Below, in pieces: positions 34,885 to 40,842 of a stretch of DNA of 64,000 bases (the stretch's first letter is position 1; the number at the start of each line of letters is the position of its first letter). The notes beneath the pieces are model-generated. The model ran no database searches. It saw only the letters and a list, made by a program, of their open reading frames with translations, and was not told the DNA's origin. The stretch covers positions 34,053 through 98,052 of the forward strand of contig CANRJR010000003.1 of NCBI GenBank assembly GCA_947631005.1, in the 5' to 3' direction. The position numbers and the translations under genes are program-made. Source of the DNA: an uncultured Clostridia bacterium. GTDB lineage: Bacteria > Bacillota > Clostridia > Christensenellales > Borkfalkiaceae.

Positions 34885-36192
34885 ATGGTAGTTACTTTGT
34901 GCATTTGCGCCGTCACCTGCGTGCTCATGATCTGCGGCGTGCTGTTTTTCCCGAAGATCAAGCTCGGGAGGCTGTCCGTCGACAGTTATTGGGTGGTTAC
35001 GCTGCTCGGCGCAGCGGTTTTATTGATCAGCGGCGAGGCGGACGTCGCGGCGGTGGGGCGGGCGTTGATCGCCGATACCGCCATCAATCCGCTGAAAATT
35101 CTGATCCTGTTTCTCTCCATGACCGTCCTTTCCGTCTTTTTGGACGAGCTGGGATTTTTCCGTTACCTTGCAAGCGCGGTGTTAAAGCGCGCGCACGCGG
35201 GGCAGACCAAACTCTTTTTGTATCTCTATTTGATGGTGTCCGTCCTCACCGTGTTTACGTCGAACGACGTGATCATTCTCTCGTTTACGCCCTTTATTTG
35301 TTACTTTGCCCAGGAGGCGAAGATCGACCCCATCCCGTATCTCGCCGCGGAATTTGTCGCGGCGAACACATGGAGCATGGCACTCGTCATCGGCAATCCG
35401 ACGAATATCTATCTTGCCACGGCGTACGGGCTCGACTTTGTATCCTACCTCAAATTGAGCATTTTGCCGACGGTCGCCGCTGGAACGGTCGCCTTTTGCG
35501 CGCTTTTTCTGCTCTTCCGAAAAAAACTCAAAGCACCCATGCAGGGGGAAGCCGAGGTCGTAACGATCGAAGATAAGCCGATGCTTGCGATCGGGCTCGT
35601 TCACCTCATCGCATGCACGGTTTTACTGGCAATCGGCTCTTATATCGGGCTCGAAATGTGGCTTGTGTCGCTCTGCGCCGTCGCCAGTCTGTTTTTGTGC
35701 GCGGGGATCGCCGCCGCAGTGCGCAAAGAGCGTCCGCATGCCCTGTTCGGCTGTCTCCGCCGCGCGCCCTATCCGCTCGTGCCGTTCGTGCTCTCCATGT
35801 TCGTAATGATCGTCGTGCTCTCCCAAAAGGGCGTTACGGCGATCATCGGCGACTTCTTCGGCGAGCGGCTTGCGGTATTCAAATACGGCGTCGCCTCTTT
35901 CTTCGTCGCCAATCTCATCAACAATATCCCGATGAGCGTGCTGTTTTCGTCCATTCTCTCCACCGTGGGCGGGGAGACGGCTCTGGGAGCGGTGATGGCG
36001 ACGGTCGTCGGCTCGAATCTCGGAGCGTTCTTTACGCCGATCGGCGCGCTCGCGGGGATCATGTGGAGCGATATCCTCAACCGCCATGCGCTGAAATTCG
36101 GCTATCTTGACTTCTTGAAGATCGGCGTTACGGTCGCCCTGCCGACGCTCGCCGCCGCGCTCGGCACGCTGTATCTCGTCTTGCTCATATAG
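34885..36192 (+). CDS. ArsB/NhaD-type ion transporter
   Basis: A 435-residue membrane protein with about eleven hydrophobic segments. The pattern FTSNDVIILSFTPFICYF near residue 130 and AANTWSMALVIGNPTNIYLA near 170, repeated in the second half as NLINNIPMSVLFSS and VVGSNLGAFFTPIGALAGIM, is that of the ion-transporter superfamily holding ArsB, NhaD and citrate/Na symporters. No arsenic genes (arsR, arsA) are nearby, so arsenite export is not implied. I choose ATG 34885 because the ATG at 34828 overlaps the promoter -10 element. A Nudix gene follows after eight bases. Confidence 0.85.
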   Translation: MVVTLCICAVTCVLMICGVLFFPKIKLGRLSVDSYWVVTLLGAAVLLISGEADVAAVGRALIADTAINPLKILILFLSMTVLSVFLDELGFFRYLASAVLKRAHAGQTKLFLYLYLMVSVLTVFTSNDVIILSFTPFICYFAQEAKIDPIPYLAAEFVAANTWSMALVIGNPTNIYLATAYGLDFVSYLKLSILPTVAAGTVAFCALFLLFRKKLKAPMQGEAEVVTIEDKPMLAIGLVHLIACTVLLAIGSYIGLEMWLVSLCAVASLFLCAGIAAAVRKERPHALFGCLRRAPYPLVPFVLSMFVMIVVLSQKGVTAIIGDFFGERLAVFKYGVASFFVANLINNIPMSVLFSSILSTVGGETALGAVMATVVGSNLGAFFTPIGALAGIMWSDILNRHALKFGYLDFLKIGVTVALPTLAAALGTLYLVLLI

Positions 36193-36200
36193 GAGGACAT

Positions 36201-36683
36201 ATGGAGATTTGGAACGCGTACGACGCGGACTTTAAGATCGTAGAAGGCAAAACGCTCGTGCGGGGCGAGGAGATCCCGCAAGGGCTGTATCACCTCGTTT
36301 GCGATATCCTCGTGCGCCACGCCGACGGGAGCTATCTCATCATGCGGCGCGATCCGAGAATACATTGCGGGAACTTTTGGCAAGCGACGGCGGGGGGATC
36401 GGCTCTCTTCGGAGAATCCCCGCGCGCCTGCGCCATGCGCGAGCTCAAAGAGGAGACGGGGATCGCCGCCCGCGATCTTGCGGAAGTCGGCAGACTGAAA
36501 AGCAAAAATACGCATTATGTCGAGTTTCTTTGCGTTACCGACCAAGACAAGGACAGCGTTACTTTGCAGGAGGGGGAGACCGTCGATTTCCGCTGGGTGA
36601 GCAAAGAGGAGCTTCTTTTGCGGGAAAATGAGATCATGCTCGTCGGGCGCATGCAACAATTTCTCGACGAGTTGAAAGCATAA
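36201..36683 (+). CDS. Nudix hydrolase
   Basis: A 160-residue Nudix enzyme. The full Nudix box (G, five residues, E, seven residues, REL-EETG) is seen as GESPRACAMRELKEETGI near residue 74. The N-terminal WNAYDADFKIVEGKTLVRGE resembles isopentenyl-diphosphate-isomerase-like and 8-oxo-dGTP-type Nudix proteins. Substrate not assignable. AGGAGGACAT precedes the ATG. Cotranscribed with the transporter. Confidence 0.88.
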   Translation: MEIWNAYDADFKIVEGKTLVRGEEIPQGLYHLVCDILVRHADGSYLIMRRDPRIHCGNFWQATAGGSALFGESPRACAMRELKEETGIAARDLAEVGRLKSKNTHYVEFLCVTDQDKDSVTLQEGETVDFRWVSKEELLLRENEIMLVGRMQQFLDELKA

Positions 36684-36705
36684 CGTAGAAAACAATGGTA
36701 TATTT

Positions 36706-36739
36706 CAAAAACAGGCGAGGGACTCCTCGCCTGTTTTTG
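36706..36739. terminator. bidirectional intrinsic terminator
   Basis: CAAAAACAGGCGAGG and CCTCGCCTGTTTTTG, 4-base loop, between convergent genes. Confidence 0.9.
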
Positions 36740-36764
36740 AAACTTGTCTTGAATCGCGGTTTGC

Positions 36765-37241
36765 TCATGCGGCAGGGGTCATTTTATCCGCAAATCTTGC
36801 GTAGGTGATCCCCACAAAAGCACCGTTATGCTTATGGATCTCGCCGTTGTCGAAAACAAAGTAGCCGTTTTTAACGCCATATCCGTAAAACGTAAACGTG
36901 TAAGCCGTCTCGCCGCCCCGATAAAACGTAACGACCACTTTGTCCCGATAGTTTTCCGTGTCGATTTTTTTGTACGTCTTTTTGCTGTACAACGACCCGT
37001 CGATCTGCTGATACAACTGCGCGATGAGTTCTTTGTCGGACGACGTTCCGTAAAATTCCTTATCGCTGTCGGACGGATTGCGGGAGGAGGAACGGGCGAT
37101 GTGACGGTATTCGAGCGACGCCGCGTCATAGCTTTCGACGTCTAAATTCAATTCGAGTTTGGGCCAGCCTTTCATGCTGCCGCCGCAGGAGCAGAGGAAT
37201 AGCAAAAGAAAGGGGAGCAACAGACAAAATAGTTTTTTCAT
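36765..37241 (-). CDS. small hypothetical lipoprotein
   Basis: A 158-residue protein with a lipoprotein signal (MKKLFCLLLPFLLLFLCSCG, Cys at about 19). The mature part has a run resembling a beta-rich domain (KVVVTFYRGGETAYTFTFYG, KNGYFVFDNGEIHKHN) and a Ser-rich segment. Family not recognised; likely exported and membrane-anchored. The ATG at 37241 is preceded by AAAAGGAGATG, and the longer frame to 37265 has none. Confidence 0.75.
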   Translation of the reverse strand: MKKLFCLLLPFLLLFLCSCGGSMKGWPKLELNLDVESYDAASLEYRHIARSSSRNPSDSDKEFYGTSSDKELIAQLYQQIDGSLYSKKTYKKIDTENYRDKVVVTFYRGGETAYTFTFYGYGVKNGYFVFDNGEIHKHNGAFVGITYARFADKMTPAA

Positions 37242-37287
37242 ACATCTCCTTTTCGCCGACCGCATTTTTTAACCGATTTGTGATTCT

Positions 37288-37315
37288 ATCATACCATATT
37301 TCCACGGTTTGTCAA
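37288..37315 (-). promoter_or_regulatory. promoter of the small lipoprotein gene
   Basis: Minus strand TTGACA (37315-37310), 16 bases, TATGAT (37293-37288). Confidence 0.8.
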
Positions 37316-37359
37316 GAGATAAAACCGTTTTTGCCGTGTCATTCGATTTCTTGTTTGTC

Positions 37360-37388
37360 TTGATTTTCCTATGCGGCTGTGATATAAT
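37360..37388 (+). promoter_or_regulatory. promoter of the truncated lipoprotein gene
   Basis: TTGATT (37360-37365), 17 bases, TATAAT (37383-37388), followed by GGGGAGG as RBS. Confidence 0.65.
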
Positions 37389-37488
37389 GGGAACGACAAA
37401 CGGGAATTCGGGGAGGCTTTTTTAATGAAAAAAGTATTTTTAACCATCATGGTTTGTTTCATGGCTATATTTACTTTAACATTGACCG

Positions 37489-37514
37489 CTTGCGGCGACG
37501 TGGTGCCGGTGATC
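37489..37514. repeat. 26-bp direct repeat, copy 1
   Basis: Identical to 37764-37789, 275 bp away. It includes the tRNA-Leu acceptor end (reverse complement of GATCACCGGCACCA) but the DNA beyond it is not tRNA. It lies just after the lipobox of the broken lipoprotein gene. Confidence 0.8.
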
Positions 37515-37664
37515 TCTTCGCCCTGCGGGCTCGAGAGCGTCGTCGGCGGGGAGGGCAAAGAGGAAGCGTTTCATAGTTCCTCCCGCCTCCTCGCACGGGG
37601 TCGAAAGAATTTTCAATGCCTTCACGGCATCAAAAAACAGCCCTCTGCCAACCCAGATCAGGGC

Positions 37665-37699
37665 TCCCAAAAAATCTTGCAAAGCAAGATTTTTTGGGA
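37665..37699. terminator. perfect 16-bp hairpin between the 26-bp repeats
   Basis: TCCCAAAAAATCTTGC and GCAAGATTTTTTGGGA around AAA; T-runs inside the stem on both strands. Part of the otherwise gene-free stretch 37515-37720, in which I see no convincing gene. Confidence 0.55.
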
Positions 37700-37722
37700 A
37701 AAAGGAGACGCAGGCGTAAAAA

Positions 37723-37754
37723 GCAAAGAAGTTGCCTTTTGGGCAACTTCTTGC
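37723..37754 (-). terminator. terminator of the tRNA-Leu locus
   Basis: On the minus strand GCAAGAAGTTGCC, CAAAA, GGCAACTTCTTTGC then TTTTTAC. It follows the CCA end of the tRNA fragment by about 22 bases and is what one expects after a tRNA gene. Confidence 0.75.
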
Positions 37755-37763
37755 AAAATGCGC

Positions 37764-37789
37764 CTTGCGGCGACGTGGTGCCGGTGATC
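37764..37789. repeat. 26-bp direct repeat, copy 2 (tRNA acceptor end and flank)
   Basis: Identical to 37489-37514. Covers the acceptor end of the tRNA-Leu fragment and 12 bp of its 3' flank. Confidence 0.8.
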
Positions 37790-37830
37790 GGGGTCGAACC
37801 GATACGGTATTTCTACCACAGGATTTTGAG
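37776..37830 (-). other. attachment site: 3' fragment of tRNA-Leu(CAA)
   Basis: On the minus strand the sequence runs from the anticodon loop (CTCAAAATCCTG, anticodon CAA), through a long variable arm stem (GGTA/TACC, typical of Leu), a T-arm (ATCGGTTCGACCCCGAT) to CACCGGCA and CCA. The 5' half of the tRNA is missing: bases upstream (GGTTTATAA) do not pair with the anticodon stem. Homology begins exactly in the loop, a usual crossover point for tyrosine integrases in tRNA genes. The integrase gene lies 120 bp away. The intact tRNA should sit at the far end of the element, beyond base 64,000. Confidence 0.85.
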
Positions 37831-37948
37831 TTATAAACCAAAAGCTATAACTGCATATTTGGTGGTGCGCAATACTTTCAACCGCAAGATATAGTGTTCT
37901 GATTGACGTTTTTTAAGCCGATTTTTTGGTAAATCTTTGGTAAAAAAT

Positions 37949-39283
37949 CTACTTTTCACCATCAATAAACCTCTCAATGAGCATTAAAATACCGCCGTAC
38001 TTCTCACGATAAACGGCGGTTTTCTCTTCGTTGCTTAAATCCCCTCGTAGGAATATTCCGACATCTAACTGCTCTGGGTGAGTATAGATTTTGACTGTCG
38101 TATCTATCGTTGAGTGTCCCATCCATAGCGAGACTGTCTTTACGTCCACTTTCTCGACACAGATTTGGACCGTCCCGAAAGTATGTCGAAGATCGTGAGG
38201 CTTATGCCCCCGCTCCTTTCCCCATACTTTTCGGAAGTAACGATCTGCCTCATCTTTGTCGAAAGGGAAGTAGGCGCCGCGCTTGGGCTTCAATGATAGT
38301 AGCAGTTTCTCAACAAGCGGAGTGAGCGGTATTCGCCGGTTTGAACCTTCCGTTTTTGTTCCGCGAATAGACAAAATCTTGTTCTTGAAGTCCACGTCCT
38401 CTGCCCGAACCGTAAGTCCCTCGGCGCGCCGTGCTCCCGTTAGATACAGGAAAATGAAATAGCACTTCTGCTCGTAAGTGAGCTTGTCGCTTTGGAAGAG
38501 CAAAGTGAATAACTCTTCTTGTTCGTCGAAGGAGAACGCTTTTCCCTGTTCGCCGTTGTGCCTCATCTTTTCAATAGGGGCGCAGGGGTTCGCCTTGACA
38601 AGCCCGAGTGCAAGTGCTCGCGTGAACATATTGTTGAACACGCCTTGCAGCTTCTGCCGTTTCCTTGTCTGCGGAACAGAGTAGAGGAAATCCTCAATCA
38701 TTTTTGACGTGTACTCCGTGAGCCGCTTATCGAACTTCTGCGCCACGATGAAACGCATTGAACCGTTGAGATCATCAAGCGATTGTTTGGCGAGATTCTG
38801 ATGTCTCTTGAACGGAAAATATTCCGTTTTGTAGTATTCCGACAGGAGGGGGGACTTTGCTTTCACAGTTTTTTGTTTTGCTTTTTGCGGATGTTTTGCA
38901 AGTTGTTTTATTTTCTCCGTTAGCTTCTTTTCAAAATCCTCCTTTGTGCGCCCATAGACGCACCCGAACACAGGGCTTGTAAATTTGAGAAGTCCATTCC
39001 TATGTTCCCGAACAGACCCATTCAATTTGAGTTCAATGATCATTCTCTTCACCTCTTCAATGATCTCGGCTACCGATTTTTCTATGATAGCAGGTTGAGA
39101 AACGATTTCTTGAACCCCTTTGCCAATATAATTTGAATGGAGACAAGTCTCGCGTCCGTAAGTTTGACCGTTTCTCCATTGCATGTTGCCGACTTCCCAT
39201 CCAATGACTTTTCCAACATTCTTTTCGATGAACTGTGCAGCGGTCAGAATCTCCCGTAAACAGTCGATCATAAATTTGTCCAT
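37949..39283 (-). CDS. tyrosine site-specific integrase
   Basis: A 444-residue tyrosine recombinase that should integrate and excise the element at tRNA-Leu. After a poorly conserved N-terminal extension (residues 1-130) come a core-binding domain (SEYYKTEYFPFKRHQNLAKQ onwards) and a catalytic domain with the Arg in TGARRAEG near 283, the HxxR box HDLRHTFGT near 361, GHSTIDTT near 389 and the nucleophile Tyr in KIYTH near 399. It reads toward the attachment site, as is usual. The first 90 residues include an unusual Cys/Trp-bearing segment not found in minimal integrases. Confidence 0.95.
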   Translation of the reverse strand: MDKFMIDCLREILTAAQFIEKNVGKVIGWEVGNMQWRNGQTYGRETCLHSNYIGKGVQEIVSQPAIIEKSVAEIIEEVKRMIIELKLNGSVREHRNGLLKFTSPVFGCVYGRTKEDFEKKLTEKIKQLAKHPQKAKQKTVKAKSPLLSEYYKTEYFPFKRHQNLAKQSLDDLNGSMRFIVAQKFDKRLTEYTSKMIEDFLYSVPQTRKRQKLQGVFNNMFTRALALGLVKANPCAPIEKMRHNGEQGKAFSFDEQEELFTLLFQSDKLTYEQKCYFIFLYLTGARRAEGLTVRAEDVDFKNKILSIRGTKTEGSNRRIPLTPLVEKLLLSLKPKRGAYFPFDKDEADRYFRKVWGKERGHKPHDLRHTFGTVQICVEKVDVKTVSLWMGHSTIDTTVKIYTHPEQLDVGIFLRGDLSNEEKTAVYREKYGGILMLIERFIDGEK

Positions 39284-39373
39284 GATTTCCTCCTAATTGG
39301 TGCATAGAGAAAATCATAAAAAAAATCAAGGATGAGGACAAGCGATTTTATTTATTGTGATTTTCGCTGGCAA

Positions 39374-39775
39374 TCAGTACCCAACGATAGAGGTATCAAC
39401 ACCATTCGCTTTCGCCGCCGCAAGAAAATATCCGACCAAAATACCCTTAACGACGGCTTCTTGTATGCTGTCATATACCTTGGCAATCTTAACAAAGTCT
39501 GCATCGAAAAAAAGATGTTGATATTTTTCCGCGATTTCCGTAGTCGGTCTTTCCATGACCGACTTTTTTTCTTCTTCGCCTCCAAGAAGATAGTCCAGCG
39601 ATACATCAAAGTAGTTCGCAAGCCGTTGCAGCGATTCATAGTCAATTTTCACTTTCCCGTTTTCCCAATAGGAATAGGCATTTTGAGTAATGCCGATATA
39701 ATTTGCAACGTCTTGCTGTGTGTGACCGCTTTTTTTACGCAGCTCTCTTAAACGGCTTTTCGTTCCCATATCCAT
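39374..39775 (-). CDS. XRE-family repressor (element switch)
   Basis: A 133-residue regulator with an N-terminal helix-turn-helix (KKSGHTQQDVANYIGITQNA, then YSYWENGKVK; residues about 12-45) and a C-terminal oligomerisation region. Phage/ICE repressors of this layout hold the element silent. It is divergent from a small XRE gene at 39944, with repeated ATATTGAT sites between them. GGAGAT precedes ATG 39775. Confidence 0.88.
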   Translation of the reverse strand: MDMGTKSRLRELRKKSGHTQQDVANYIGITQNAYSYWENGKVKIDYESLQRLANYFDVSLDYLLGGEEEKKSVMERPTTEIAEKYQHLFFDADFVKIAKVYDSIQEAVVKGILVGYFLAAAKANGVDTSIVGY

Positions 39776-39801
39776 ATCTCCACATCAAAGTTTTCGATAA
39801 A

Positions 39802-39830
39802 ATTATAAGAAATATTGATTTAATGAGCAA
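39802..39830 (-). promoter_or_regulatory. promoter of the XRE repressor gene
   Basis: Minus strand TTGCTC (39830-39825), 17 bases, TATAAT (39807-39802). An ATATTGAT operator-like site lies in the spacer. Confidence 0.6.
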
Positions 39831-39924
39831 ACATAAGGAAAACTAAACAAAAAATATTGATAAAATATTGATAAAAGGCTTGACGCAACCGATATTGTGC
39901 GCTATAATATCAATGGAATTGATA
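39812..39924. promoter_or_regulatory. operator region of the divergent XRE switch
   Basis: ATATTGAT occurs at 39812-39819, 39854-39861 and 39865-39872 (the latter two with an 11-bp period), and the palindrome TATCAAT-GGA-ATTGATA lies at 39908-39924 over the start site of the rightward promoter. This arrangement fits cooperative binding by a repressor. Confidence 0.7.
39880..39908 (+). promoter_or_regulatory. rightward promoter of the element
   Basis: TTGACG (39880-39885), 17 bases, TATAAT (39903-39908); the operator palindrome overlaps the start point. Probably drives the leading region. Confidence 0.8.
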
Positions 39925-39943
39925 AACAAAAGGAGGAATAGTT

Positions 39944-40147
39944 ATGCAAGGATTAAAGTATGAACCCATGCTCAAATTGAAGTTTCGAAGAATGGAAATT
40001 GGTATGACACAAGTTGATCTTGCCCAAAAGTGTAATGTTACATCCAAACAAATTTCCCTGTATGAGCGTGGGCGATGTTTCCCTCGTCGACAGACCTTGA
40101 ACCTGCTCGCCCACGCGTTGGGTTGTAAAGTACAGGATATCATTTGA
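39944..40147 (+). CDS. small XRE-family DNA-binding protein
   Basis: A 67-residue protein that is essentially one helix-turn-helix domain (MTQVDLAQKCNVTSKQISLY then ERGRCFPRRQTLNLLAHALG). Proteins of this kind act as Cro- or activator-like partners in element switches. AAAGGAGGAATAGTT precedes the ATG. First gene of the rightward transcript. Confidence 0.85.
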   Translation: MQGLKYEPMLKLKFRRMEIGMTQVDLAQKCNVTSKQISLYERGRCFPRRQTLNLLAHALGCKVQDII

Positions 40148-40286
40148 GCCAACAAGGGGAGAAGTGAACGAGGCGCACGATTGTTGAGGTTGAACCACCT
40201 ATGTTTGTGCTCCAACACGATCCCAAAGAAACTCGTAAAGACTGACAATCAGCGCGCGGGCGCACTGTGCGGTAAGGGAGAATGAC

Positions 40287-40697
40287 ATGTTCAAGAGAAA
40301 GAGGGGTCAAAGTGAACCTATGACAACGTTGCACTTTTTTTGTGTATTTCTTCCTAAATTTCTCTTATTTGTTTCGATAGCGGCTTATCTGATTGGCGGG
40401 ACAATCTTGTTTGTAGCCGACGAAAACGCATGGAGTGAGGGAATCAAACCATGGGGAATCACGGAGATTGGATTTTGTCTTGTGATCGCCATATGGCTTG
40501 GAATCGGGAAAGCGTTATACAAGAGAGCACAAGAAAACGATGTGCAAAGCTCCATGAGGACTTCGGATGTCGATTGGCAAGGAAAAACAAGGGAAAACAA
40601 GGAAAACCTTGTGCCGACAAGGGAAAGCAAGGAAAAACAAGGGAAAACAAGGGGGGGTGATAACAATGATGCAGAACATAAAGACGGCGGGCGATAA
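40287..40697 (+). CDS. small two-helix membrane protein with low-complexity tail
   Basis: A 136-residue protein with two hydrophobic helices (residues about 16-45 and 57-75). The last 50 residues are translated from the CAAGGRAAA array (GKTRENKENLVPTRESKEKQ) and may be a by-product of that DNA element. AAGGGAGAATGAC precedes the ATG. Family not recognised. It overlaps the start of the next small gene by 32 bases. Confidence 0.55.
   Translation: MFKRKRGQSEPMTTLHFFCVFLPKFLLFVSIAAYLIGGTILFVADENAWSEGIKPWGITEIGFCLVIAIWLGIGKALYKRAQENDVQSSMRTSDVDWQGKTRENKENLVPTRESKEKQGKTRGGDNNDAEHKDGGR
40577..40658 (+). repeat. CAAGGRAAA array, copy 1
   Basis: About eight units of CAAGG(G/A)AAA(A/G) with a central CCTTGTGCCGACAAGG hairpin. 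The same array recurs at 42933-42998 with the same central hairpin. Both copies end a gene and directly precede the start of the next. Confidence 0.85.
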
Positions 40698-40842
40698 AAG
40701 CATAGCGGTTGCGACGTATGTCATGGGAGAGCAAACGCGAGAGGCGTGGATGCGGGAGAATTTCGGATCTCCGACTGCGCCCGAGGATCTCCCCGTAGAC
40801 GAGGCAACGGAAAGCATCATTATTGAGCGAGGCGAGCAATGA
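40666..40842 (+). CDS. small hypothetical protein of the leading region
   Basis: A 58-residue acidic protein (MMQNIKTAGDKSIAVATYVM at its start, ending in DEATESIIIERGEQ). GGGGGGGTGA at the end of the repeat array could serve as RBS for ATG 40666; the frame extends back through the array to 40567. It overlaps the next gene as ATGA. No family recognised. Confidence 0.5.
   Translation: MMQNIKTAGDKSIAVATYVMGEQTREAWMRENFGSPTAPEDLPVDEATESIIIERGEQ

Larger units (their letters stand above)
37425..37787 (+). pseudogene. truncated lipoprotein gene joined to foreign sequence
   Basis: It has a good promoter, an RBS and a clean lipoprotein signal (MKKVFLTIMVCFMAIFTLTL then TACG). Immediately after the lipobox Cys codon the DNA turns into a copy of the 26-bp sequence that also forms the 3' flank of the tRNA-Leu fragment at 37764. 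The remaining frame (to 37787) translates hairpins and tRNA flank and shows no protein-like character. I read this as a lipoprotein gene cut off after about 23 codons by an insertion or recombination event. Confidence 0.6.

Noticed and set aside
37476..37841. A 121-codon minus-strand frame across the att region.
   Set aside because: It translates hairpins and the tRNA fragment; despite a possible RBS near 37580 there is no protein-like composition.
37831..37920. 5' half of tRNA-Leu completing the fragment.
   Set aside because: No D-arm or matching acceptor strand (GCCGGTG) is present in the minus-strand sequence upstream of the fragment.
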